Origin: Bacteroidales bacterium
Lineage (GTDB): Bacteria; Bacteroidota; Bacteroidia; Bacteroidales; P3
Reading direction: 5' to 3'
NCBI GenBank assembly: GCA_009785505.1
Contig: WQWA01000016.1
Span: forward strand, 1 to 41,779
Length of the DNA: 41,779 bases
Of this stretch, positions 7,918-16,985 are shown piece by piece. The notes under the pieces were generated by a model that saw only the letters and a list, made by a program, of their open reading frames with translations, made no database searches and was not told where the DNA came from. The first letter of the stretch is position 1. The number at the start of each line of letters is the position of its first letter. The translations under genes were made by a program, and so were the position numbers.

Positions 7918-10017
7918 TTGACCCAATCCGCGATTACGCAGTAATGCGTTTACATCGGGATCTCTTCCTCTAAAATTTCGGTATAAAGTCCCGGCATCTT
8001 CAATATCGCCTCGAGCGAAAATCTCGAAACGCAATTTGCGTGCCAACTCCGGATCAAAAATGTTGCCTGTCTCTAAGAATGCCTCAAAAGCGTCGGAATC
8101 GAACTGCTCAGCAAATCTATACACATAATATCCTGCACTGTACTGACCGGAGAAAATATGCGTGAAATGTGTCGGACGATGACGTGCCGGAATTTGTTCA
8201 ATCCAATTGTGTCTTTCTTTCACAGCATATTCAAATTCTACGATATTGAAATCTGCCGGAATTTCCGTCAGCAAATGAGCTTCCATATCAATCCACGCAG
8301 ATGTGAAAAATTCAATGGTGCGGAAACCTTGACCGTACATTTCGTTTTGCTGAATGCGTTGAACCAATGCATTTGGAATTAATCGATTTGTTCTGTAATG
8401 TCTCGCATATTGTCTTAACACTTCCGGTTGAAACGCCCAATGCTCCATAACTTGCGCAGGGAATTCGCTGAAATCCAAAGTCATTCGACCTGTTCCGAAG
8501 TAGCGAGTTGTGTTGAACAAATGGTTCAAACCATGTCCCCATTCGTGGAAAAATGTAGTAACTTCATCTGCCGTCAACAATGCCGGTCTATTTCCTACAG
8601 GTCTCGTAAAGTTATGGACAAGAGTTATAATCGGAGGAATGCGATTGCCATTTTCATCCCAACTTACTGCACGATAAGAGCCGGCCCAAGCACCGCCGTT
8701 TTTCGTTCCAGGACGCGGATGCATATCCAAGTACACAATACCTAAAACCGTTTCTCCATCGCTATCAGTGACTTTCCACACCGTAAACTCCTCATGAGGA
8801 AGGGGCATATCATGCAGCTGCTCAAAAGTAATGCCCCAAAGGCGGTTGCAAACATAGAAAATGCCTTGAAGAACATTCTCCATTACGAAGAATTGACGAA
8901 CTTCTTCTTCGTTGATGTTAAGTCTGCGTTGTCTTGATCTGTTTTGGAAATAGAACCAGTCAGCACCTACGGCAGGTCCAGGAACGCGTGCGCGTCTCAT
9001 TTCTGCTTCGATATTTTCCAATTCTCTTCTCGCTGTGATTAATGCGGGTTCCCATACACTACTTATAAAGTTCATCACGGTTTCCGGATTTTGAACCATT
9101 CGAGGTGCTGTTGCCATATGTGCAAACGTTTCATAACCTAGAAGATTTGCAGCCTCCAAACGGTAAGCCAAAAGTTGTCGGATAATTTCTTTGTTATCGT
9201 ACTCGTTATCGTTGTTGTTGCGATTTTTGAATGCGTGAAAAATTTCTTTACGAAGTTCGCGATCGCTTGCATTTTGCAAAAACGGCATCACGCTTGGGTT
9301 ATCTAAAGTAAAATGCCACTCGTTTGGATATCCGGCTCTTTCGGCACGAGCACGTGCTTCTGTCAATTGTGCAGGTGTTAAACCACCAAGTCTTCTTCTG
9401 TCGGTTACTCTCAATGTAAAAGCTCCACGGTCAGCTACAACATTTTGGCTGAATTGCAATTGCAGTAACGATAATTGGGTGTTGATATGGCGCAATCTTG
9501 CTTGATCTTCTGTCGAAAGAAGTGCACCACTACGAATAAATCTGCGATACGTGTTTTCCAATAGCCTGCGCTGTTCAATGTTCAAATCCAACTGATCTCT
9601 TTGCTCGTAAACGGCTCTTACACGTTGAAAAAGATACGGATTCATGTTGATGCTGTTGCGATGAGCAGTAAGCATTGGCGAAAGCTGGCGTGACAATGCC
9701 CGTTTTTCCGGTGTATTGGCAACGCTCATAAGTCCTGAAAATACAGGAATAGTTCTGCGAAGCAATGGTCCGGATTGGTCTAAAGCAACGATTGTGTTTT
9801 CGAACGTTGGGGGTTCCGGATTGCGGATAATCGCCCAAATTTGTGCTGCTTCCTCAGCAATTCCTGCTTCATAAGCAGGCAAAAAATGTTCGACTCTGAT
9901 TTGATCGAACGGCGGAACGCCGAAAGGCGTGTTCCATTCTTCGAAAAATGGATTGTTTTGAGAGAATCCGTGCAAGCCAAAAAAGGCTGCCATTGTGAAG
10001 GTTAAGAGTTTTTTCAT
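7915..10017 (-). CDS. dcp: M3 family zinc metallopeptidase (Dcp/oligopeptidase type), exported
   Basis: Dcp-type enzymes remove dipeptides from the C-terminus of short peptides; close relatives act as oligopeptidases. The zinc site FHEWGHGLNHLF (HExxH) is clear, followed by the downstream Glu region SEFPAQVMEHWAF and the substrate-side motif FSGQYSAGYYVYRFAEQF. I chose the ATG at 10017 (700 residues), which gives the signal peptide MKKLLTFTMAAFFGLHGFSQ; an ATG at 10029 would add four residues. Longer reading frames are excluded because the promoter box (10041-10048) lies inside them. The signal peptide suggests a periplasmic enzyme, possibly for peptide scavenging. Single-gene transcript starting just past the barrel gene. 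Confidence 0.93.
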   Translation of the reverse strand: MKKLLTFTMAAFFGLHGFSQNNPFFEEWNTPFGVPPFDQIRVEHFLPAYEAGIAEEAAQIWAIIRNPEPPTFENTIVALDQSGPLLRRTIPVFSGLMSVANTPEKRALSRQLSPMLTAHRNSINMNPYLFQRVRAVYEQRDQLDLNIEQRRLLENTYRRFIRSGALLSTEDQARLRHINTQLSLLQLQFSQNVVADRGAFTLRVTDRRRLGGLTPAQLTEARARAERAGYPNEWHFTLDNPSVMPFLQNASDRELRKEIFHAFKNRNNNDNEYDNKEIIRQLLAYRLEAANLLGYETFAHMATAPRMVQNPETVMNFISSVWEPALITARRELENIEAEMRRARVPGPAVGADWFYFQNRSRQRRLNINEEEVRQFFVMENVLQGIFYVCNRLWGITFEQLHDMPLPHEEFTVWKVTDSDGETVLGIVYLDMHPRPGTKNGGAWAGSYRAVSWDENGNRIPPIITLVHNFTRPVGNRPALLTADEVTTFFHEWGHGLNHLFNTTRYFGTGRMTLDFSEFPAQVMEHWAFQPEVLRQYARHYRTNRLIPNALVQRIQQNEMYGQGFRTIEFFTSAWIDMEAHLLTEIPADFNIVEFEYAVKERHNWIEQIPARHRPTHFTHIFSGQYSAGYYVYRFAEQFDSDAFEAFLETGNIFDPELARKLRFEIFARGDIEDAGTLYRNFRGRDPDVNALLRNRGLGQ

Positions 10018-10040
10018 AGTTTTTATCATTTTGTTCTCTG

Positions 10041-10072
10041 CAAAGATACGAAATTTATCTGAATCTACCAAA
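10041..10072 (-). promoter_or_regulatory. Bacteroidetes promoter of the M3 peptidase gene
   Basis: On the minus strand TTTG (10069-10072), 20 bases, TATCTTTG (10041-10048). The upstream box reads ATTTGGTA and overlaps the last codons of the barrel gene. This fixes the peptidase start at 10029 or 10017. Confidence 0.88.
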
Positions 10073-10957
10073 TGTCGGACAAGGTATCATCTCATGTCTT
10101 GAACCAGGAAAGCGAGAAAAAGCCAATCGTAGCTTGATACCTGTTGTTATGAAATCTATTCTGTCGGCAAAGTTTAGAAGAGTGAGGTTATCCAGCTGCT
10201 GGGGCAGGATATAATCACCAAGTGGTTTTCGCTGATTTCTTGCAGGGTTGCCCAAAATATAGTCGAGAAATACACCGGTGTAAAGAATGCTATTTCTGCC
10301 AACTCGCCATTTCATACCCGTTTCGAGTGCAAGCATCGCAGATAATCCAAGATTGAAACCTCCGGAAACGGTGTTTCCTTCAAAAGTACCCAAGTTTGCA
10401 AATTGCTGTGTTCCTGACCAATTGCCGAATTCAGGATAATAGGCAAGGTTATTCAAACTTCCAACCTTAGATTCGTAGTCTGTTCTATACCGAAGAATTA
10501 TTTTTGTGCCACCCATTGCATAAAAACTGTGTCGTCTGTCTTCAAATCCCGGTGAAAACTGCAACATCAACGGGATGGAAAAAGAAATCGTTCTTTGAGT
10601 TTCACCATAATTGCGCAATGTTGTGTGCATATCGAAAAGATGACCGTGGTAGTCCCTCAATCCGTGAGTGATCGTTCTGAGAGTATCAACGTTGATGTTA
10701 ATAGTACTGAATCCCAATTCTATTCCGACATGGATACCTATCTGCCGACTAACAAACGTCATAAAACCAACCCCTACATCTCCGGCAAAGCCTGTAAGAG
10801 GTGCATTGTTCGAAAACATTACCGGCAATCCGCCTCCGACAGAAATAGAAAATTCGTTTGAAGGGTTTTGGGCAGATATCCGTAAACTTCCTATTGCTAA
10901 CAATACAATAAGAGAATAAACAAGTCCTGACGATGGGCGGAGGTTTTTACTCAGCAT
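10055..10957 (-). CDS. Outer-membrane beta-barrel protein next to the giant T9SS cargo
   Basis: A 300-residue protein with an N-terminal hydrophobic signal (LVYSLIVLLAIGSLRISAQ), followed by alternating amphipathic strands rich in Gly and aromatics, for example FSISVGGGLPVMF, GVGFMTFVSRQIGIHVGIELGF and FYAMGGTKIILRY. It closes with a strand, FITTGIKLRLAFS, and a short polar tail. This fits an outer-membrane barrel of the OMP_b-brl type. I cannot assign it to PorP/SprF with confidence. It starts 14 bases after the stop of the 1606-residue surface protein, so the two are very likely one operon. It may anchor, export or receive that protein, but this is inference from position. Confidence 0.75.
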   Translation of the reverse strand: MLSKNLRPSSGLVYSLIVLLAIGSLRISAQNPSNEFSISVGGGLPVMFSNNAPLTGFAGDVGVGFMTFVSRQIGIHVGIELGFSTININVDTLRTITHGLRDYHGHLFDMHTTLRNYGETQRTISFSIPLMLQFSPGFEDRRHSFYAMGGTKIILRYRTDYESKVGSLNNLAYYPEFGNWSGTQQFANLGTFEGNTVSGGFNLGLSAMLALETGMKWRVGRNSILYTGVFLDYILGNPARNQRKPLGDYILPQQLDNLTLLNFADRIDFITTGIKLRLAFSRFPGSRHEMIPCPTFGRFR

Positions 10958-10971
10958 AAATTATAAATTCA

Positions 10972-13900
10972 TCAGTTTACAAGTATTTGAATTGTCTGGT
11001 TATCAACGTGTACAGAATATAGTCCAACCGGTAGATAAAGCGAGAATGTTGTTGTAACATCAGTAGCAACAACAGTTTGCATAAGCAATCCTAATCGACT
11101 GTATATCTGTATTATGCTACCTTTTGTAGTGCCTACAAGCGTTAGCGAACCTCCCGATTGTACAGGATTTGGATATGCAGTAATTCCAGCAACGCTAACC
11201 CAGATATTTTGCGGAGTGCTACGACTTGTCAGTATCTTTACGGTAGAAGATATACTGTCGCAGGCAGTGGTTGTTATTACAAATCTGTAGCGGGCATTTA
11301 ACTCTAACAAGTCACTTCTGTTTGGCCCTGCCGAATAGGTAAATTCGTCAACGGTGCGTACAGGCAGTAGCCAGTCGTTTCTATACCATCTGCAACCGAT
11401 TACATCAAAACCATCTTCTCTAAGTCTAACTTTGTTGAGTTTGAAGGTATTGTCCCAAAGAGTAATCGCATAGGTGTCAAAATCGAGGTCATATCTTTCA
11501 AAGTTAGCAACTATTACTACATCTTCTCTCACGTTTACAAGTGTAAACGAATTTTCGGTTGAAAGAACAGAGTCGCCGTTTACCGTTGTCCAGTTGACAA
11601 ACCGATAAAACTTGCAAGCAGTCCTGTTTGCAAATGCCGTTACTTTGACATCTGCACCAAAACTATGTACGCCCCCTCCTATGGTTGTACCGCCGCTGCC
11701 ATCCGCCGGATTTGTCAATACGGTAACAAGTACGGTGCTGCATACCACATACACAGTTCCCGGTATGTAGTGAGCAAACACATAATTACCTAGACTATCC
11801 GCTTTTCCGCCACTGACAATAATTGTACCCGGATGGGCTCCTGCTCCTGACACGGATGTGTTAACACTGCCGCTTACTATCTGCACAATCGGAAGTTCAA
11901 GCAATACACTTTCATCATCGCCGCAGACAAAGCCACTAATATCAAACCAACCTACTATTGTATCAGGTAGAATTGCATTGCACGGTACGATTAAATCACG
12001 AGCCGTAACTGTGAGTTCTCTCGGATGAATAATCAAAGTGCCTAATTCAAGAAGGCAGTCCGGCGAAGTATATGTAAACATCCTGTATGTCCCTACATTT
12101 ATCGGTCTGAAGTAAGGGTCATCGTTATAGAAAACAGAAAAGAAATTTCCCGGCTGACCCGGAATCTCTAATTCATTAAATGTTGTTGACGCACAGGGTT
12201 CATACGTTGTGTTAATGCGAAAGAGAGGCTCATGTACCCTTGGACTGCGCTCAATTTTCAACGTGAAATCGCTATACGAGTTGGTATCTATTGTGGATAT
12301 AATCCGGATAAAAAATTCGTTATCGTGCCATTCCAGACTGACACCACGAGGGTTTATATATTCAGGATGTTCCTCTCCTTGAGAAAGAATGATGGAAACT
12401 TGAACATCTTGAGGAAACGAAGGAATAACTTCAATAGTTGCCGAGTCCATATTACAATCGACATCTATGAGTGAAAGTATGAAGTTGTTATTGGTGTCAC
12501 GATTCGCCCTATATGTGATAGTGCCAATCTGAATAAAAATGAAGTCGATATCGGTAACAGATCTGACCCTTAAAACTCCGGTTTCGAAATTAAACACATA
12601 ATTGTTGAGAACGCTGTTCCAGCCTACAGTATCTACTTCCACTCTTCCCGGGTACAAACCAATCGGAAGAGAATCCGGATGCGGTCCATTACTATTGATG
12701 AAAACTTCGAGAATAGCTCTAAGCAAATCAGCGTCACTAGCACACATGGCATACGGGTTGCCTAAATCATCGTAAAATCTATACCTAACCGAATCCGGAG
12801 GTGAAGGGTTGAGATAAGCGTGAGTGGGCGAAGAACCCAACAGCATAACAATGGTATCCGGAATAACAGTAAGCTGCCTCGGAATAATTGTCAACGTATC
12901 AAGCAATTTAACGTTGTTTGCAGGGCAATAGGCACTGTTTCTCGGGACAACCAAAACATCAATTTTAATACTATAGCTTCCCGTATTTATCGGCAGATTG
13001 GTACTCCCGTTGTAATAAATATTATACAAACGTCGCCATTCCCATCCCGCGCCTACACTATCACGCGGCACTATAATAGCTGCTTGCCAATCACAATTGT
13101 ACGTAAGAGTATCATAAAGCAAATTAAAAGTGTTTGCTACGGGAAAACTATCTGCTGCGGGATCCAACCACACAAGCCTTCGATCATTCACATCTAAAAA
13201 ACCCATATTCGAACCGTGTTGATAATCAATACCAACTCTATTACCTAAACTGTCCCACACTGCGAATACAGGTGTAGATGTATTTGCTTCCGGGCTCGTT
13301 GTAAGGTTTATCGAACTACGAAAGCAATAGACCCAATTGATAGGATTCCAAGCGATAACTATTCCAGTTCCGGTAGCATCTGTAAAATTATCGGCAATAA
13401 TCACATTCGTATTATTAGCAGTATTCAAATTTCCGATATTAGGGCGAAACGCAAACACAACCCCTGTGCCGGCAACAACAACTTCTCTTGTTCCTGCGTC
13501 AATTCCTGCTCCGGATAGGTTGGGGGTCACTGCAAGAGTTGTTCTCACTAAACCGCCACTAACTGTAACGGCAGGATTTACTATTCCTCCCCCATTTGCA
13601 ACAATCACTGTTCCTGTAGTTGATGTTACAGTACCATTACTTACAGTAACAACATTGTCCTCTCCTTCAGCATGAATTGCTGAAGAATTGTTGTTAGTTG
13701 TTCTCACTATTGCGATGTCTTTAATATCAATTGTGATGCTATTGCCGAATGTACGAATGGCGTGATTGCCGGAAGAGCTAACTTCACCACCTTCAATGGT
13801 AATACTGCTGGTAGCACCGTTAGCTGAAATTGCATGGCCGGTAGCGCTAACTATTCCAGCTGTAATCATAATTTGGCATATCGCGGTGGCAGAAATCGCT

Positions 13901-15792
13901 GATCCATTAGTAGCACTTACCGTGCCGCCAGTGACATTGACAGCGTTATTCGATCCTGTAGAACTAATCGTAATCCCATTTCCAGAGCTGGCACTTACCG
14001 TGCCTCCGCTGACATTGACAATATTGTTAGAACCTGTAGAGTTGATTGCTGTTCCATAAGAACTACTCACCCTTCCACCACTGACAATGACAGTATTGTT
14101 CGCTCCGGCAGCCACAATAGCAAGACAGGGTGGTGGCGGCGGAAAAGTGAATGGTGGTGGCACATATGTTGTTTCCACTACACCGTTACTAACCGTAATC
14201 GTCTTATTTGAGCCATTTGCCACAATTCCTCTTCCATCGGGCTCTGATATTGTCACTCTTGAATTAATATGATTAACGTTAACATCGCCGTTAGTTCTGA
14301 TTCCTATCTCGGTAGTTGCAGTCACCACTCCGCCACTAATGTTAACCGTACTATTTGTTCCCGGTGCATCAATTGCTATTCCGAATGCATTTACAATTCC
14401 ACCACTAACGGTAATCACACTGTTTGTGCCGGTGGCTGTAACCGTAGCATCTCCACCCGCACTTACTGATCCAGCGCTGATGAAGACATTGCTTTCGGTA
14501 AAAATCGCTCTACCAGCACTTGCAGATACAGCACCGTTACTAACATATATATCGCCTCTAGCTTGAATTCCATGACCGAGAGTAATACCTCGTCCTTCTA
14601 CACTGCCACCACTAACCCTGATTGTTCCGGTTCCGGAAGCATGAATCGCTATCGCATTACTCTCCACACTAACCCTGCCACCGCTAACCGTAACCGTGCT
14701 GGTTGGTCCGGTAACATGAATCGCATTGCCAAAATCTTCTGTTGCTTCAACAATACCGCCGGTAACAATAACCACACCTGAGGTCCTGATCGCTGTTCCG
14801 CTGGTTACGGTCACGTTTCCACCATGAACAAAAACCGTATCTTCTGCAATAATGCCATTACTGCCGGAACGCTCCACCTCAACCTTACCGCTATTATCTA
14901 CAATCACTCTAACAGTTGCACCAGCCCTAATAGCAGTATTGCTTATGGGAGTATATTGCCAAGTTGACACTTCACCACCGATTACAGAAACCGTTTTATT
15001 TGTACCGATAGCATGAATTGAGTATTGGAGACCCATCACACGACCACCGGAGACAATAACATCTCCAACAGTTTCAATAGCTTTACTCAGAGGCTGTACG
15101 GAAGTCACTATACCTCCTTCAATCTCAATAAGACTATTTGCCCCGGTAGTAGATATTGCAATGCCTTCACCACTGTTTGTGCTTACCTCACCGTTGATAA
15201 TAGTAATGTGACTATTGATACCGATTGCCTCAATTGCTCTACTCGCACCACCTAAGCCCGTGCTTACCTCACCGTTGTTAACAATAACACGGCTATTGGA
15301 GCCGGTCACTTCAATCGCTATACTTCCTCCACCCAAACCTGTTGTCACCCCACCGCCATTAATGACAATCTGACTATCCGTACCTGTAGCTCTAATTGCT
15401 CTACTATTACCGCCAAAACCTGTTCTTACCTCACCGCCATTTACTTCCACATTACCATTAGTTCTTACTGCATCGCTATTAACCGCCTCTGACCTTATGA
15501 GGCCGCTACCAACTGCAAGTGTGCTATTTGTGCCGTTAATCATTACTAACGGTGCATCGGAAAGAGCAGCATTTCCTGTGATAGTTGCATTCCATGTTAT
15601 GGTTACAGGGCTAGGGCCTGTAACGTTAAATGTGATGCCCGAAGTAGCATCTGTGATAATACCGGTTACAGTAGTATCGCTTGAAATGGAAAAAATATTC
15701 CCACCTGAACCTGATAAGACGATTTGCGCTCTTCCCGTCATTGACGCTGCCAATAAAACAAGAAACAGCAATGGTTTGTAAATATTTTTCAT
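10972..15792 (-). CDS. Giant beta-helix surface protein secreted by type IX secretion
   Basis: A 1606-residue protein. A signal peptide (residues 1-23, ending GRAQ) leads into about 26 coils (about residues 115-750) of a 20-30 residue repeat of the form GTNSxVxVSGGxVSxxxGxAI, typical of a right-handed parallel beta-helix. A proline-rich insert (PPPFTFPPPPPC, about residue 550) interrupts one coil. MBG-like Ig-type segments follow (IIPRQLTVIPDT near 974, IHPRELTVTARDL near 1257), then a repeat-type domain near 1360-1430 (VTVLTNPADG to VVIVANFE). The T9SS sorting domain begins AYPNPVQSGG (about 1540) and ends QTIQILVN. I chose the ATG at 15792; a TTG six bases upstream is less likely. Probably an adhesin or surface fibre; no ligand can be inferred. 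Operon with the barrel gene. Confidence 0.9.
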   Translation of the reverse strand: MKNIYKPLLFLVLLAASMTGRAQIVLSGSGGNIFSISSDTTVTGIITDATSGITFNVTGPSPVTITWNATITGNAALSDAPLVMINGTNSTLAVGSGLIRSEAVNSDAVRTNGNVEVNGGEVRTGFGGNSRAIRATGTDSQIVINGGGVTTGLGGGSIAIEVTGSNSRVIVNNGEVSTGLGGASRAIEAIGINSHITIINGEVSTNSGEGIAISTTGANSLIEIEGGIVTSVQPLSKAIETVGDVIVSGGRVMGLQYSIHAIGTNKTVSVIGGEVSTWQYTPISNTAIRAGATVRVIVDNSGKVEVERSGSNGIIAEDTVFVHGGNVTVTSGTAIRTSGVVIVTGGIVEATEDFGNAIHVTGPTSTVTVSGGRVSVESNAIAIHASGTGTIRVSGGSVEGRGITLGHGIQARGDIYVSNGAVSASAGRAIFTESNVFISAGSVSAGGDATVTATGTNSVITVSGGIVNAFGIAIDAPGTNSTVNISGGVVTATTEIGIRTNGDVNVNHINSRVTISEPDGRGIVANGSNKTITVSNGVVETTYVPPPFTFPPPPPCLAIVAAGANNTVIVSGGRVSSSYGTAINSTGSNNIVNVSGGTVSASSGNGITISSTGSNNAVNVTGGTVSATNGSAISATAICQIMITAGIVSATGHAISANGATSSITIEGGEVSSSGNHAIRTFGNSITIDIKDIAIVRTTNNNSSAIHAEGEDNVVTVSNGTVTSTTGTVIVANGGGIVNPAVTVSGGLVRTTLAVTPNLSGAGIDAGTREVVVAGTGVVFAFRPNIGNLNTANNTNVIIADNFTDATGTGIVIAWNPINWVYCFRSSINLTTSPEANTSTPVFAVWDSLGNRVGIDYQHGSNMGFLDVNDRRLVWLDPAADSFPVANTFNLLYDTLTYNCDWQAAIIVPRDSVGAGWEWRRLYNIYYNGSTNLPINTGSYSIKIDVLVVPRNSAYCPANNVKLLDTLTIIPRQLTVIPDTIVMLLGSSPTHAYLNPSPPDSVRYRFYDDLGNPYAMCASDADLLRAILEVFINSNGPHPDSLPIGLYPGRVEVDTVGWNSVLNNYVFNFETGVLRVRSVTDIDFIFIQIGTITYRANRDTNNNFILSLIDVDCNMDSATIEVIPSFPQDVQVSIILSQGEEHPEYINPRGVSLEWHDNEFFIRIISTIDTNSYSDFTLKIERSPRVHEPLFRINTTYEPCASTTFNELEIPGQPGNFFSVFYNDDPYFRPINVGTYRMFTYTSPDCLLELGTLIIHPRELTVTARDLIVPCNAILPDTIVGWFDISGFVCGDDESVLLELPIVQIVSGSVNTSVSGAGAHPGTIIVSGGKADSLGNYVFAHYIPGTVYVVCSTVLVTVLTNPADGSGGTTIGGGVHSFGADVKVTAFANRTACKFYRFVNWTTVNGDSVLSTENSFTLVNVREDVVIVANFERYDLDFDTYAITLWDNTFKLNKVRLREDGFDVIGCRWYRNDWLLPVRTVDEFTYSAGPNRSDLLELNARYRFVITTTACDSISSTVKILTSRSTPQNIWVSVAGITAYPNPVQSGGSLTLVGTTKGSIIQIYSRLGLLMQTVVATDVTTTFSLYLPVGLYSVHVDNQTIQILVN

Positions 15793-15951
15793 ACGCAAAC
15801 AATATTAATTGACTATGAGTTGTTTATATTTATTTTTGTTACACTTCAAGCAAGACCAAAAATAGCACTGATATTGAGTAATGTACAGAATTTTGAAAAT
15901 AACTACTCGCAATTTTCCGGATTTATGTGTGATTAGTATAAAATTCAGGGG

Positions 15952-15959
15952 CAAATATA
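15952..15959 (-). promoter_or_regulatory. -7 box (TATATTTG) for the giant surface protein
   Basis: On the minus strand TATATTTG followed by CCCC. It gives a leader of about 150 bases before the ATG at 15792. No exact TTTG lies at the usual -33 distance. Nothing else is recognised in the 355-base gap up to panC except the panC promoter. Confidence 0.5.
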
Positions 15960-16084
15960 CTAAAAAAAAACATTTATTTCATGGCGGTTTTCAGCACGAG
16001 GCTCACACTTTTATATAAAATGCCGTATTTTCAATTCAAATTCTTCTTTCATACCCTTATACTCCACCCTCAAAAAAGTATATT

Positions 16085-16116
16085 TTTGTATGTTTCATTT
16101 TTTTTTCGTATCTTTG
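16085..16116 (+). promoter_or_regulatory. Bacteroidetes promoter of panC
   Basis: TTTG (16085-16088), 20 bases, TATCTTTG (16109-16116), a full consensus match. The leader to the panC ATG is about 25 bases. Confidence 0.85.
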
Positions 16117-16146
16117 CCTGCTAACTTTTATTAACGAGTAATAGAT

Positions 16147-16983
16147 ATGATTCTTTGCCGAACAAAAACCGAACTTCAAGATACATTGAAAGCCCAAGGC
16201 ACAAATCCCATTATTGGCTTTGTGCCGACAATGGGCGGATTACACGAAGGACATCTTGCCCTCGTGCGACAAGCCAAGCGAGAGAATGAAGTCGTAGTCG
16301 TGAGTGTGTATGTAAATCCAATCCAATTCAATAATGCCGAAGATTTGAAAAAATATCCTCGTGACTTAGAACGTGATTTGGACATGTTGAAAGAGGTTGG
16401 TTGCGATATCGTATTTGCTCCCGAAGATGCGGAAATGTACCCCGAAAAGCCTACGGAAAACTACAGTTTCGGAGCATTAGAAACCGTCATGGAAGGCGCA
16501 TTTCGTCCGGGACATTTCAACGGCGTTGCCATTGTGGTGAAACGTTTGTTCGATTTGGTAAATCCAACTACGGCATATTTCGGTGAAAAAGATTTTCAAC
16601 AATTAGCATTGATTCGTGCATTGGTGGAACAAGAAGATTTGGCTGTAGAAATTGTTGCATGTCCCACTGTTCGCGAGCACGACGGTTTAGCGATGAGTTC
16701 AAGAAACACCCGCTTGCCGGAAGAAGACCGCCGAATTGCTCCGCAAATCTATAAAATCCTTAGAGATTGCCGAGATTTGGTTGATGTACTCACACCTGCA
16801 CAACTCAAAACATTTGCCGAGGAACATCTGAAAAAAATCCCTCGTACAAAATTAGAATATTTTGAAATCGTGAATGCAAAAACCTTGCAACCTATCGAAA
16901 ATTGGAGCAATTGTCCGAAACGTGTGGCTTGTGTTGCGATCTGGCTTGGGGGTGTACGATTGATAGATAATGTGAAAATTTAA
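16147..16983 (+). CDS. panC: Pantothenate synthetase
   Basis: PanC joins pantoate and beta-alanine with ATP to make pantothenate, the coenzyme A precursor. The 278 residues cover the whole enzyme. ATP-site motifs are [16 protein letters not shown] (HIGH-like HEGH), [13 protein letters not shown] and a C-terminal [13 protein letters not shown] (KMSKS-like). The pantoate-site region is [17 protein letters not shown]. panD, often the neighbour, is not in this window. parE begins 2 bases after the stop codon, so the two genes share a transcript. Confidence 0.97.
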   Translation: MILCRTKTELQDTLKAQGTNPIIGFVPTMGGLHEGHLALVRQAKRENEVVVVSVYVNPIQFNNAEDLKKYPRDLERDLDMLKEVGCDIVFAPEDAEMYPEKPTENYSFGALETVMEGAFRPGHFNGVAIVVKRLFDLVNPTTAYFGEKDFQQLALIRALVEQEDLAVEIVACPTVREHDGLAMSSRNTRLPEEDRRIAPQIYKILRDCRDLVDVLTPAQLKTFAEEHLKKIPRTKLEYFEIVNAKTLQPIENWSNCPKRVACVAIWLGGVRLIDNVKI

Positions 16984-16985
16984 GT

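Noticed and set aside
10018-10071. Longer N-terminus for the M3 peptidase
   Set aside because: It would include the consensus promoter (10041-10048) and bury the clear signal peptide starting at 10017.
13337-14566. Plus-strand open frames rich in Val/Pro/Ala across the giant gene
   Set aside because: They are antisense shadows made by the periodic repeats of the minus-strand beta-helix coding sequence; no promoters or domains.
15799-16084. Small genes or RNA in the gap between the giant gene and panC
   Set aside because: Apart from the TATATTTG box and the panC promoter, no ORF with a promoter and no stable hairpin was found.
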